This document shows, piece by piece, positions 52,291 through 61,621 of a stretch of 64,000 bases of DNA. The DNA is from JAGRAX01 sp041391365 (lineage in GTDB: Bacteria > Bdellovibrionota_G > JALEGL01 > JAGRMV01): the NCBI GenBank assembly GCA_041391365.1, contig JAWKOC010000004.1:62001-126000 (forward strand). Direction: 5' to 3'. The notes beneath the pieces were generated by a model. It was not told the DNA's origin. It saw only the letters and a list, made by a program, of their open reading frames with translations, and did no database searches. The position numbers were made by a program, and so were the translations under genes. Numbering within the stretch: position 1 is the first letter of the stretch; each line of letters begins with the position of its first letter.

Positions 52291-52812
52291 TTAACGTACA
52301 ACGACCAATTCAGCGCGACGATTGCGTGCCCAAGCGGACTCGTCATCGCCAGTGGCGACAGGTCGTTCTTCACCAAAGCTCACACCTTCCAGGCGTTGCT
52401 GAGATACACCAAGGTCTTCGAGGTATTCCAACACGCTTTGTGCGCGTCGATCGCCCAATGCAAGGTTGTACTCGGTGCTTCCACGTTCATCACAATGACC
52501 TTGGATGCTCACACGCACCGTAGAGTTCTTTTTGAGAACTTCAGCAACAGTTTTGAGTTGTTTGCGCTGAGTAGTGTTCAAGGCATATTGATCAAAATCG
52601 AAATAAACCGTGGGAAGGCTGGCCAAAATGGCTTTGGCTTCCTCATCGGTAATGTTGGTAGCGTCAAAACCATCTTCGTCCGCACCGCTGGTGCTTGTCG
52701 AAGCTTTGTCGCCGGCTTCGGACACGCTGGTTGCATTCTTTTTCGCGCAACCGGTCACGGTCAGTCCCATGACGACAGCCAGAGTCAGTAGTTGAAACAC
52801 TTTTTTGGTCAT
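52291..52812 (-). CDS. pal: Peptidoglycan-associated lipoprotein
   Basis: A 173-aa OmpA-family lipoprotein. Lipobox LTVTGCAKK, an acidic Ser/Thr linker, and a full OmpA-like domain: VYFDFDQYALNTTQRKQLKTVAEVLKK, VRVSIQGHCDERGSTEYNLALGDRRAQSV and GVSFGEERPVATG. It ties the outer membrane to peptidoglycan and works with CpoB, encoded next. GGGAG eight bases before the ATG. Probably the first gene of pal-cpoB-tsaD-rsmA; promoter lies in the 328-bp gap shared with nusA. Confidence 0.94.
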   Translation of the reverse strand: MTKKVFQLLTLAVVMGLTVTGCAKKNATSVSEAGDKASTSTSGADEDGFDATNITDEEAKAILASLPTVYFDFDQYALNTTQRKQLKTVAEVLKKNSTVRVSIQGHCDERGSTEYNLALGDRRAQSVLEYLEDLGVSQQRLEGVSFGEERPVATGDDESAWARNRRAELVVVR

Positions 52813-52947
52813 TTTTTTATCTCCCTTGGGTGAAAAACTGTTGAAATAACGTAATAAAATACAATGACACCAACCTTAGAGGAAGCCTTTATAAAGTCAA
52901 CACTTTTCACTTGCGCAAAGGCTATATTCTTGTCTATAAGGGGCATC

Positions 52948-52975
52948 GAAGTGGGCCCGAACGTCCACTTTTTTT
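52948..52975 (+). terminator. Terminator-like hairpin 1 in the nusA leader
   Basis: AAGTGG (52949-52954) pairs with CCACTT (52965-52970), followed by a run of Ts to 52975. It lies about 170 bases before nusA. A promoter-like TTGCGC (52911) and TATAAG (52935) with 18-base spacing lies just upstream, plus an alternative TATATT at 52923. The position suits attenuation of the nusA operon. Confidence 0.5.
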
Positions 52976-53024
52976 GTTTCTTGTCTGCGAAGTGTTTTTG
53001 GGTGTTTATGAAGACGCTGACGTA

Positions 53025-53054
53025 GATCGGACGAGGGGTCCGAATCGTTTTTTT
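53025..53054 (+). terminator. Terminator-like hairpin 2 in the nusA leader
   Basis: CGGAC (53028-53032) pairs with GTCCG (53038-53042), extended by T-A and GA/TC pairs around a bulge, then TCG and seven Ts (53048-53054). This is a good intrinsic terminator shape, 87 bases before the nusA start and in the direction of the operon, so transcription must read through it. Confidence 0.6.
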
Positions 53055-53140
53055 AGATTTTTAGATAAAGAAATGCAGGCAAGGCTCTTGAGGATGGCTT
53101 TGAGAGCAATGTTTATCGTAATGTAGGAGAATGCAACACC

Positions 53141-54499
53141 ATGATTGGAATGTTTAAAGGTTTGAACCGAGAGGTAGAACAAATCGCAAAAGACAAAGGC
53201 ATCACCAAAGATGTGATCATTGATGCTGTTCAGTCTGCATTTTTAAGTGCTGCTCGAAAACGATTTGGCGAAGAAAAAGAAATTGAAGCACATTTCAATG
53301 AGGAAGAAGAAGAAATTGAGCTTTTCGAATTTTTGAACGTTGTGGAAACGGTTACCAATCCCAACGTAGAAATTCGATTTGAAGAAGCCAAAAAACACGA
53401 TCCTGAATGCGAAATCGGAGATGTCATCGGATTGAAAATGAATTCCGAAGAGCTGGGACGAATTGCGGCTCAGACCGCCAAACAGGTAATCATTCAAAAA
53501 ATTCGTGATGCAGAAGCTGAGATCATTTTTGGTGAATACAATGACCGAAAAGGTACCTTGCTCGCAGGCATTGTTCGAAGAATTGAGAGACGAGCCATCA
53601 TGGTGGACTTGGGTCGGACCGAAGCGGTTCTTCCCTATTCTGAACAAATCCCTCGCGAACATTTTCGTCCGGGAGATCGTGTTCAAACCTATGTTGTAGA
53701 CATTGAAAAAAACCATCGTGGTGCTCAGATCATTGTATCTCGTGCACATGAAGGACTCTTGATCAAATTGTTTGAAAACGAAGTGCCGGAGATTTACGAG
53801 GGAATTGTCACCATCGAGGCTGCTGCACGTGAGCCCGGAGGTCGTGCTAAAATTGCGGTTTCCACAAAGGACCCAGATGTGGATCCTGTCGGAGCATGCG
53901 TAGGTATGAAAGGTTCTCGTGTTCAGGCTGTGGTTCAGGAATTGCGAGGAGAGAAGATCGATATCGTTCCATGGCACCCTGATCCTGCACGCTATGTGTG
54001 CAATGCCATCGCTCCTGCAGAAGTTTCACGCGTGATTTTGGATGAAGAAAACAAAAGCATGGAATTGATTGTAGCGGATGATCAACTTTCTTTGGCCATT
54101 GGAAAAAAAGGCCAAAATGTTCGATTGGCAGCTCGTCTGACCGGATGGAAAATTGATATCCACAGTGAATCCAAAATGAAAAAGGCTGCGGAAGAAGGTA
54201 AGTTGAATCTTACGCAGATCGAAGGGATCGGCGAAAACTTGGCTGACCTTTTGTACAACCAGGGAATCACAAGTCCTGATGAGCTCGTAGATCACCCCAC
54301 GGATGAAATCGCACAGATCACTGGATTGGCTGAGGAAAAAATCGAACAACTGAAATTGGCTGCCAAAGATTGGCAGGTTTATGCCAAAGAGCAAAACATT
54401 CAATTGGATCCTGTGACCGTACAGCCTGAGGCGAGTTCGGATCAGTCTGTGGTTGCGGAAAAAACTGCTCCCGTAAACACAGAGTCTGAAGATCAGTAA
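53141..54499 (+). CDS. nusA: Transcription termination/antitermination factor NusA
   Basis: A 452-aa RNA polymerase-binding factor. N-terminal domain (VEQIAKDKGITKDVIIDAVQSAF), S1 domain (KGTLLAGIVRRIERRAIMVDLGRTEAVLPYSEQIP), KH1 (VGACVGMKGSRVQAVVQELRGEKIDIV), KH2 (LSLAIGKKGQNVRLAARLTGW) and a single helix-hairpin-helix repeat (IEGIGENLADLLYNQGITSPDEL) at the end. AGGAGA is 9 bases upstream. rimP, which usually precedes nusA, is absent. Two terminator-like hairpins in the leader suggest autoregulation. Confidence 0.96.
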   Translation: MIGMFKGLNREVEQIAKDKGITKDVIIDAVQSAFLSAARKRFGEEKEIEAHFNEEEEEIELFEFLNVVETVTNPNVEIRFEEAKKHDPECEIGDVIGLKMNSEELGRIAAQTAKQVIIQKIRDAEAEIIFGEYNDRKGTLLAGIVRRIERRAIMVDLGRTEAVLPYSEQIPREHFRPGDRVQTYVVDIEKNHRGAQIIVSRAHEGLLIKLFENEVPEIYEGIVTIEAAAREPGGRAKIAVSTKDPDVDPVGACVGMKGSRVQAVVQELRGEKIDIVPWHPDPARYVCNAIAPAEVSRVILDEENKSMELIVADDQLSLAIGKKGQNVRLAARLTGWKIDIHSESKMKKAAEEGKLNLTQIEGIGENLADLLYNQGITSPDELVDHPTDEIAQITGLAEEKIEQLKLAAKDWQVYAKEQNIQLDPVTVQPEASSDQSVVAEKTAPVNTESEDQ

Positions 54500-54534
54500 A
54501 TCAAGTTGGCAATTGGGAGGAGAAAGCATACATC

Positions 54535-56898
54535 GTGGCTGGAGACGACAAAATTATGGATCAAACAACTGAAAAGGTGTTGACCGAAAAACGAGTGACC
54601 AAGAAAGTCATTCGTCGAAGAAGAACTGAAGTCGAGGTCAAAGATGTCGCTTCTGAAACTGAACTTCATGCATCGACGGATGTGGAGTCCTCGGTTGATA
54701 TGGATCAAACGCAAACAGTGGATGCGGCTGTGGAGGCTGCTCCCAAGGTTGTGGCCACTCCAATCAAAAGAGTGATCAAAAAAGTTCAACCTTCTTCTGT
54801 GTTGAAAAAGGTTGTGAAAGTGGTTGAAAAACCTGCAAAGGAACCTGTCAAGGAAACCGTTGCTGTGGCCACCCCCAAGGTTGAAGCTCCCGGTGACAAC
54901 TACAGTCGGTTGAAAGTCGTTTCTCAACCGCAGCGAGATTTGCAACCAAAAATCACTTCGTTTCCTACTGAAGAAGAAAAAAGAGAGTTGGCCAATGAAC
55001 AGCGACGCAAAGCGAGTTTGAGTCGAAAAGAAATCATTGATGTTCGAGATGTTCATCGACCTCGATCCGCCAAGAAGAAAAAACTCAGTCCCGGTATCAA
55101 AGGGAAGAAAACCGAGATTACGGTTCCCAAGGCAGCCAAGCGAGTTTTGAAAATTCGAGAACAAATCAGTGTTCAAGAACTCGCCAAAAAGATGAGCGTC
55201 AAAGCGGGAGAAGTGATTCGAAAACTGATGGGATTGGGTGTGATAGCGACCATCAACCAAACCATTGATGCCGACACTGCAACCTTGGTAGCTTCTGAAT
55301 TTGAGTTCGAGGTAGAAAACGTAGCATTTGCTCCGGAAGATCTTCTTGTGGAAGAAAATCTGCAGACCAATCTAGAGCATTCCGAAACAAGACCTCCTGT
55401 GGTCACGGTCATGGGGCATGTCGATCATGGAAAAACAAGTTTGCTGGATTCCATCCGCAAGGCCGATGTGGCCTCGGGAGAAGCTGGCGGGATCACTCAG
55501 CATATTGGGGCCTACACGGTCAAAACCGGAGATGGAAAATACATCACGTTTATCGATACGCCTGGTCACGAATCTTTTACAGCCATGCGAGCGCGTGGAG
55601 CTCAGGTCACGGACATTGTTGTTCTTGTTGTGGCAGGAGATGACGGGGTGATGCCACAGACCAAAGAGGCCATCAACCATGCGAAGTCGGCCAACGTTCC
55701 CATCATTGTGGCGGTAAACAAAATGGACAAGCCTGGTGTGGACATCGACCGGATCAAAAAAGAACTTACAGAATTCGAAATGGTTCCCGAGGAGTGGGGT
55801 GGAGACACCATCTACGTGCCTGTTTCTGCAAAAACTGGAAAAGGTGTAGAGCAACTTTTGGAATTCATTCATTTGCAATCTGACATTTTGGAACTCAAAG
55901 CCGATCCCAAAACTCTGGCCAAGTGTGTGGTCATCGAGTCGCGATTGGACAAAGGTCGAGGTTCCGTGATGTCTGTGTTGGTACAGCAGGGTACTCTGCG
56001 TTTGGGTGACAATATTGTTAGCGGCGGCGAATACGGGCGTGTACGAGATATGCGCGATGACCGTGGCGCCAAAGTCAAAGATGCAGGGCCTTCCAAAGCG
56101 GTTGAAATCACCGGACTCTCTGGCATTGCAACCGCAGGAGATTTGGTCAACGTCGTCAAAGATGAACGCGTGGCCAAGCAGATTTCTCAGATGCGTGTCA
56201 ACATTGCGCGGGAAAAAGAACTGGCCCAGTCCAGTCGGGTTTCATTGGATGATCTATACAACAAAATCGCCGAAGGAGATGTCAAAGAGCTGCGTGTGGT
56301 GGTCAAGGCCGACACCGCGGGTTCGGTTGAGGTTCTCAAAGATACTTTGGAAAAACTTTCCACGGCAAAAGTAACGGTGAAAGTGATTCACGGAGCTGTG
56401 GGAGGTATCACAGAAAATGATGTGACTCTTGCATTGGCTTCAGGAGCCATCATTGTAGGATTTAACGTTCGTCCTCAAACCAACGCCAAAAAATTGGCAG
56501 AGCAAAAAGAAGTCGAAATTCGATTGTACAAAATCATCTACGAACTTTCCGAAGATATTCAAACCGCCATGGCGGGTCTGTTGGCTCCCAAAGAAGTTGA
56601 AAATGTGTTGGGACACGCGGAGGTTCGAGAAACCTACAGCATCCCAAGAGTGGGTACTGTGGCGGGTTGTCAAGTCGTCGAAGGAAAGATTTTGCGATCC
56701 AATCAGGTTCGTCTGATTCGAGATGATGTGGTTGTGTACACAGGAAAGCTGGCTTCTCTCAAACGATTCAAAGACGATGCGCGAGAAATCACACAAGGAA
56801 AAGAGTGTGGACTCTCCATTGAGAATTTCAACGACATCAAAGTTGGAGATGTGGTCGAATCATTTGAAATTTCTCAAGTGGCCGCAAGTTTGGAATAG
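54535..56898 (+). CDS. infB: Translation initiation factor IF-2
   Basis: A 787-aa GTPase that brings fMet-tRNA to the 30S subunit. A Lys/Val/Glu-rich N-terminal region (about 1-210), one IF2_N module (ISVQELAKKMSVKAGEVIRKLMGLG), and the GTPase: G1 VMGHVDHGKTSLLDS, G3 FIDTPGHESFTAMRARG, G4 VNKMDKPG. C-terminal domains include VKADTAGSVEVLKDTLEKL and the tRNA-binding end (RVGTVAGCQVVEGKI). Start is GTG at 54535 with GGGAGGAG 12 bases upstream. 35 bases after nusA. Confidence 0.96.
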   Translation: MAGDDKIMDQTTEKVLTEKRVTKKVIRRRRTEVEVKDVASETELHASTDVESSVDMDQTQTVDAAVEAAPKVVATPIKRVIKKVQPSSVLKKVVKVVEKPAKEPVKETVAVATPKVEAPGDNYSRLKVVSQPQRDLQPKITSFPTEEEKRELANEQRRKASLSRKEIIDVRDVHRPRSAKKKKLSPGIKGKKTEITVPKAAKRVLKIREQISVQELAKKMSVKAGEVIRKLMGLGVIATINQTIDADTATLVASEFEFEVENVAFAPEDLLVEENLQTNLEHSETRPPVVTVMGHVDHGKTSLLDSIRKADVASGEAGGITQHIGAYTVKTGDGKYITFIDTPGHESFTAMRARGAQVTDIVVLVVAGDDGVMPQTKEAINHAKSANVPIIVAVNKMDKPGVDIDRIKKELTEFEMVPEEWGGDTIYVPVSAKTGKGVEQLLEFIHLQSDILELKADPKTLAKCVVIESRLDKGRGSVMSVLVQQGTLRLGDNIVSGGEYGRVRDMRDDRGAKVKDAGPSKAVEITGLSGIATAGDLVNVVKDERVAKQISQMRVNIAREKELAQSSRVSLDDLYNKIAEGDVKELRVVVKADTAGSVEVLKDTLEKLSTAKVTVKVIHGAVGGITENDVTLALASGAIIVGFNVRPQTNAKKLAEQKEVEIRLYKIIYELSEDIQTAMAGLLAPKEVENVLGHAEVRETYSIPRVGTVAGCQVVEGKILRSNQVRLIRDDVVVYTGKLASLKRFKDDAREITQGKECGLSIENFNDIKVGDVVESFEISQVAASLE

Positions 56899-56939
56899 AG
56901 AACGTTCTTGGGTGATCTTGAAGAACGAGGGGCCAGGTT

Positions 56940-57299
56940 GTGCAGCAAAAATTTCCATACAAAAGAGCAGATCGAGTTTCTGATTTGGTTCGTTCGATCA
57001 TTTCGGAAGCACTCTCATATAAGGTTCACCACCGCAATCTCGATGGAGTGACCATCACCGAAGTAAAACTCTCGCCAGATATGAAACATGCGGATGCGTA
57101 TTTCCGAGTGTTTGATCAAAGCAAACTCGGATCAATCAAAGAGGCTTTGGATCATGTTGCTCCTCGCATTCAAAAGGAAGTCGCCCGGGGTGTGAAAATG
57201 AAATACATTCCCAAAATTTCGTTTGTGTATGATGAGTCGCTCGAATACGGATACAAAATCGATCAACTTCTTCACGACCTTTCCTCCGAAGAGGAGTAA
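56940..57299 (+). CDS. rbfA: Ribosome-binding factor A
   Basis: A 119-aa KH-like protein for 30S maturation. FPYKRADRVSDLVRSIISEAL, VTITEVKLSPDMKHADAYFRVF and IPKISFVYDESLEYGYKIDQLLHDL match the family. Start GTG at 56940. Lies between infB and truB as in most bacteria; truB begins 3 bases after its stop. Confidence 0.94.
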   Translation: MQQKFPYKRADRVSDLVRSIISEALSYKVHHRNLDGVTITEVKLSPDMKHADAYFRVFDQSKLGSIKEALDHVAPRIQKEVARGVKMKYIPKISFVYDESLEYGYKIDQLLHDLSSEEE

Positions 57300-57302
57300 A
57301 TC

Positions 57303-58037
57303 ATGGATGGTCTGATTCTGGTGGACAAGCCGGAGGGGCTGACCTCGTTTGCAGTGGTTCGAAAAATTCGAAAAATTGCCAACGTAAAGCGCGTGGGGCA
57401 TGCCGGAACCCTCGACCCAGATGCCACCGGTCTATTGCTGGTGTGCGTGGGAAAAGCCACCAAACTCAGTGATGTGTTGATGGAAGGTCAAAAAACCTAT
57501 CAAACTCAAATGCACTTTGGGAAAATTTCCGACACTTATGATAGCTCGGGAGTCATCACCGAGTGCTCTTCGGATCCGGTGGAAGAAATCTCCTTGAATA
57601 AGGTGATGAATTCTTTTGTTGGAAAAATTTTGCAAAAACCTCCCGTGTATTCGGCAAAGAAAATCAACGGGAAAAAACTCTACGAATACGCTCGCAAAGG
57701 GCAAGAGGTAGAGATTCCTGAAAAGGAAGTGATCATCGATTCGATCACCGTTGAGGAATTTGAACCCAGGCAAGCTCAGCTTCGCGTCGTTTGTTCCAAG
57801 GGTACCTACATTCGGTCGCTTGTGCATGACATGGGCCAAGCCCTGGGATGTGGGGCGCTGGCTAGTGGCATTCGACGAACGCAGAGTGGGACTTTTTCCG
57901 TCAAACATGCTCTTGCTCTGGATGAGAGTATTACCATCGAACAACTTTTGTCGGCATTGATTCCTCTCTCAAAGCTTCGTGAGCAGCTCTTTTCCGACCG
58001 CCCGATTCCTCCTCACATTCTTCGTCGAGTGTTTTAA
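57303..58037 (+). CDS. truB: tRNA pseudouridine(55) synthase
   Basis: A 244-aa enzyme. GLILVDKPEGLTSFAVVRKIRKIA, the catalytic-Asp motif VGHAGTLDPDATGLLLVCVGKATKL, QKPPVYSAKKINGKKLYEYARKG and CSKGTYIRSLVHDMGQALGCGALASGIRRTQSG are all typical. Shorter than E. coli TruB because the PUA domain is reduced. End of the nusA-infB-rbfA-truB run. Confidence 0.96.
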   Translation: MDGLILVDKPEGLTSFAVVRKIRKIANVKRVGHAGTLDPDATGLLLVCVGKATKLSDVLMEGQKTYQTQMHFGKISDTYDSSGVITECSSDPVEEISLNKVMNSFVGKILQKPPVYSAKKINGKKLYEYARKGQEVEIPEKEVIIDSITVEEFEPRQAQLRVVCSKGTYIRSLVHDMGQALGCGALASGIRRTQSGTFSVKHALALDESITIEQLLSALIPLSKLREQLFSDRPIPPHILRRVF

Positions 58038-58200
58038 CCCAAACAAGCATTGTTTTGCATCGTATTCCTTCAATCGCGAAGACCGGAAAATCCTCCTCGA
58101 CCAAATCTATTGCAAAGGCATCGGACTCACCCTACATAGTGCTCAAGTCCTCCCTCTTCAAGGCTCCGATCATTACCCAATCTATGGGGGTTTTGAGTGA
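58038..58200 (+). pseudogene. C-terminal remnant of an endonuclease/exonuclease/phosphatase-family gene
   Basis: Directly after the truB stop, an open frame without a start reads KHCFASYSFNREDRKILLDQ, then IYCKGIGLTLHSAQVLPLQG and SDHYPIYGGFE before TGA at 58198. The order (L-D-x-I..K-G, then GSDHyPi near the C-terminus) matches the end of EEP-family phosphodiesterases, where the final SDH is catalytic. No N-terminal part is present, so it looks like a deletion remnant. A weak CCCC/GGGG hairpin and T-rich run (58201-58235) follow and may end the truB transcript. Confidence 0.4.
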
Positions 58201-58288
58201 CCCCAAATGGGGTGGGAATGTCGCATTTTTCTTTTTTTTGAAATTTTAACTCCCCAATTTCATGATTGTTTTTTGCGATTGATGTGGA

Positions 58289-61072
58289 ATGAAAAATGCA
58301 CTAGTTAGGCTCCAGGGGAAAACATTGAAAAAGATACAGCATGGATTTTTGATTTTATTGGCACTCACGTATGCCTTACCTCTTTGGGCTAGAGCCAACG
58401 TGGAATTCTATCCAAAAGAGAGTTTCACTCTATTTGAGCAGGAGTACTTTCACGGATTGGTCGAAACCTTAGATGATATTGGTTTGGCTTTTAAAACAGT
58501 GGAATTCAGCAAACCTTTGAATTTTTCTCAAAAATACCCGCATCAGTTGTTGGTCGTGCAAAAGGAAAAGCCGTTGTTTTCCTTCTTGGGGAGAGAATCA
58601 CTTGTAATAGAGCTATCACCTGAAAGTCAATTTGAAATCTTTCGCAATCGAAATGAGCCTTTTTCGCATGTTTTGGAATTTATTTTGCTCAAGGAATTGT
58701 TGCTGGCTGATCACTGGAAACAACTGATTCAAGACCGTTTTGGAATTAAGGTTTCCGAAAAACAACCTGGTGAACATTTGTCTGAATTTCAATTTACTGA
58801 ATTTACAACAAATCAGTTGTATCGAATTTACAAAGCCCTTCGAAATATCGATCTTTATAACATGGTGAAAAACTCTGAGATCCATAGCATTATGAGAGAT
58901 GTTCAAAATCAAGTTCGCACCAAAACTCGATATGCAGCAGCTATCTCGAGTGGACATCACATTGTTATTGGTTCAGCTCTCGGTAGAGACGGTGGATTGG
59001 ATGGTTTTGAGAGTACAATCTATCATGAGATGGGACATCAGATCTGGCATCACTTTTTGTCAGGTGATCAACGAATAGAATATCTGAAACTGAGTTGGAA
59101 ATTGATTGAAAATCAAGGTGGTGGCCAAAGTTGGGAGGCATACAACACGCAGTTTATTTCTGAATACTCTACTACAAAAGAGTGCTCTCATATGCTTGCT
59201 CTTGTGGATTCCTCTGACACAGATTCTGAGAAAATCAGGAAAGAGGTATGCTTGCAACCCGCAGAGGATTTTGCAGAGCACTTCAGCGCGTTTTTTATTG
59301 CTCCTTGGGATCTATACAATAGAGCGAAAGATAAGTTTGATTTTCTTTCACGCATGTATGGAAAAATGTTGGTGTATCGACAAGGTCTAGCGACATTAAC
59401 AACAGATATCACCACGGGAATTGAATTCTGGTCAACGCCGAAGTTGGGTAGTTTTACATGGAGCCAGTCAATCATTGATCAAACGGTGACATATGAGACC
59501 TTGAGTATTTCCAAAATGCAATTGCGGAGCAAGACGATTGCTCAGATGAAAGAGATTTATGAGGAGTATCATCGATTGAATCAGGAGACTGTCGTTGCCA
59601 TAAGTGACAGAGCGAGGAGTGACTTCGAAAGCTACATTGAAACAGAAATTGATTATCTTTTCGATACGGAAAACTGTAAACCAGAGAACAGAGAAAAACT
59701 GATAGACGAACTATACGATGAAATTAGCACGCAATTCAATCCTATGAATCTTGATCGAATGGAATACGCATATGCATTTTCGCTGCAAGAACAAAGAAAA
59801 AGCCAAGGAAATTTTGTTTCTACTCTTGAGTTGTCCTGGGAAAACAAAGAGATTCTCCCTTCCTCTCAGGTTATGGAAGGAATAGACCACAGATTCAATC
59901 CAAAAAATAGCGACTTTCATGAGAGTGGAGAGTCTGAGCATGGCAATGCCCTGTCTAGCTCTGGAAAGCTTAGCCTTACGAGGATTGTGAAACCAGACAA
60001 TGAGAATGGAAAATTGTACAGGGGTGAAAACATGATTTCATCTTTGACGGTTCAAGATGTCGTTAACAATAAAACTGTATATCCTGAAGACCTACTTCGG
60101 AGTATGCTCCCACAAAGTCATGATCTTTCTTTTGAGCTTTTGGATCCAAGATATATCGTATACCCTAAGGAGAAAATCACTGCGTATGAATATTACCAGG
60201 TTTCGGAGACTACACTTCCAAGTCGTGCTGTAAAAGAGTTTACTGTGGAAGAAGTATTTTTCCAAGATCCTGAATATCAAGCCAATGTTCATAGAGTACG
60301 TATTGACCGCAGACATCACGAAAAAATTCATTCCCTCCGCCTGTATTTTGATTTTCCAGACTGCAAATATAAAGACGATAGTGTGGTAAGAATTGATAAA
60401 TTTCTTTCAAAGCCTGGGGATGAATACATGGAATTCTATGTGTACTTTCCCTTGGAATTGTATGCATGTACAAACCTTGTATTGGAGAAGGTAGGAGCGG
60501 AATTCTATAACCCCGATCCAGAACGATATGAGATGGAGGAGGACCTGGTGAAGTTTGATCTGGAAGGAGGATTTTCGCTGATCAATGTGGGAGAAACAAA
60601 AGTTTATGGAAATGTGTCGGATCTTTCGGACCGTGTGAAGATAAAAAATGTATTTGAAGCTGATGGACAAATCGAAGTTCTCGGTCAAGGAGATTTTTTG
60701 CCTCAACTCAAATCCAAATTTTCAATTCCCATTCAAGGCTGGGAAGGCAAAGAAACGATTGAATTGGAGGTGGAATTGGAAGGCCCCGGTTCTCGCAATA
60801 TCTCGATTTCTCAAACTTTCGACAGGAAAAAAATTGAAGAAGCTCCAACCATCATGGTGGGAGGGCAGAAAATAAAATTATTTGATCTAGAAGTCGGAGA
60901 ACTAGTCTTGAACAATGGAAAGTATTTTATATCATCTGTAAAAGTAACGTCTCAAATTAGTGCAGATTCAACCTTAAATGCCGAAAGAAGATCTAGGCTA
61001 GATCATGACGAATTCACAAAAACCAGATTTGCCCCCAATCCAGAAATGATTCATATCCAAGGTAAGGAATGA
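58289..61072 (+). CDS. Large secreted zinc metalloprotease-like protein
   Basis: A 927-aa protein. A signal peptide (IQHGFLILLALTYALPLWARA) ends near residue 35. The zinc site is STIYHEMGHQIWHHF (HExxH at 246-250), with a third ligand in PAEDFAEHFSAFF (Glu326 or Glu330), the gluzincin arrangement seen in anthrax lethal factor-like domains. The remaining 580 residues include a helical part and a beta-rich C-terminus with few Cys and no recognised domain. AT content rises compared with neighbours, hinting at horizontal transfer. It sits between truB and rpsO, breaking the usual operon. Substrate unknown. Confidence 0.65.
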   Translation: MKNALVRLQGKTLKKIQHGFLILLALTYALPLWARANVEFYPKESFTLFEQEYFHGLVETLDDIGLAFKTVEFSKPLNFSQKYPHQLLVVQKEKPLFSFLGRESLVIELSPESQFEIFRNRNEPFSHVLEFILLKELLLADHWKQLIQDRFGIKVSEKQPGEHLSEFQFTEFTTNQLYRIYKALRNIDLYNMVKNSEIHSIMRDVQNQVRTKTRYAAAISSGHHIVIGSALGRDGGLDGFESTIYHEMGHQIWHHFLSGDQRIEYLKLSWKLIENQGGGQSWEAYNTQFISEYSTTKECSHMLALVDSSDTDSEKIRKEVCLQPAEDFAEHFSAFFIAPWDLYNRAKDKFDFLSRMYGKMLVYRQGLATLTTDITTGIEFWSTPKLGSFTWSQSIIDQTVTYETLSISKMQLRSKTIAQMKEIYEEYHRLNQETVVAISDRARSDFESYIETEIDYLFDTENCKPENREKLIDELYDEISTQFNPMNLDRMEYAYAFSLQEQRKSQGNFVSTLELSWENKEILPSSQVMEGIDHRFNPKNSDFHESGESEHGNALSSSGKLSLTRIVKPDNENGKLYRGENMISSLTVQDVVNNKTVYPEDLLRSMLPQSHDLSFELLDPRYIVYPKEKITAYEYYQVSETTLPSRAVKEFTVEEVFFQDPEYQANVHRVRIDRRHHEKIHSLRLYFDFPDCKYKDDSVVRIDKFLSKPGDEYMEFYVYFPLELYACTNLVLEKVGAEFYNPDPERYEMEEDLVKFDLEGGFSLINVGETKVYGNVSDLSDRVKIKNVFEADGQIEVLGQGDFLPQLKSKFSIPIQGWEGKETIELEVELEGPGSRNISISQTFDRKKIEEAPTIMVGGQKIKLFDLEVGELVLNNGKYFISSVKVTSQISADSTLNAERRSRLDHDEFTKTRFAPNPEMIHIQGKE

Positions 61073-61265
61073 TTTGGTCTAGACTGGAACCCCTTTCTTT
61101 TAATGAATCTGATAGAGTTGTCACGTGTATTTTTTTGTAATCCGACGTAACAGATCTTATCGATGCATGAGTAATTTCACGTTGATTTTGCTCAATAGAT
61201 ATGTCATAACAGGCCTACTATAAACGAAAATAAATATAAGTTATTGTTTTTAAAAGGAAAAACAC

Positions 61266-61523
61266 GTGGAAGCCAAATCAAAATGGATTGAAAAATTTCA
61301 GAAACACGACAAAGATACCGGTTCACCCGAAGTCCAAGTGGCTCTTTTGACCGATCGAATCAATCATCTGACCAAACATTGCAACGAGCATAAAAAAGAT
61401 TTTCATACTCGTCAGGGTTTGCTCAAAATGGTCGGTGCTCGACGTAGACATCTCGACTATCTGAAGAAAATTGACATCTCCCGATACCAAGGGCTGATTC
61501 AAGAGCTTGGCTTGCGAAAATAG
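61266..61523 (+). CDS. rpsO: 30S ribosomal protein S15
   Basis: An 85-aa protein with the S15 signature: DTGSPEVQVALLTDRINHLTKHCNEHKKDFHTRQGLLKMVGARRRHLDYLKK. Start GTG at 61266 with AAGGA 8 bases upstream. The 193-bp gap upstream is AT-rich and probably holds its promoter (TATAAA near 61220). pnp follows after 98 bases. Confidence 0.97.
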   Translation: MEAKSKWIEKFQKHDKDTGSPEVQVALLTDRINHLTKHCNEHKKDFHTRQGLLKMVGARRRHLDYLKKIDISRYQGLIQELGLRK

Positions 61524-61621
61524 TTTCGCCAACAGCAAAGGTTATTCCCATTTTTAGCTCACTACTTTCCTCTCTGGGGTTGAAAAACTCATCCTCAGTG
61601 CATTCTCAAAAGGATAAGAAT

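Noticed and set aside
52911..53126. 71-codon leader frame before nusA
   Set aside because: TTG start without SD, spans both terminator-like hairpins and matches no family; better read as untranslated leader.
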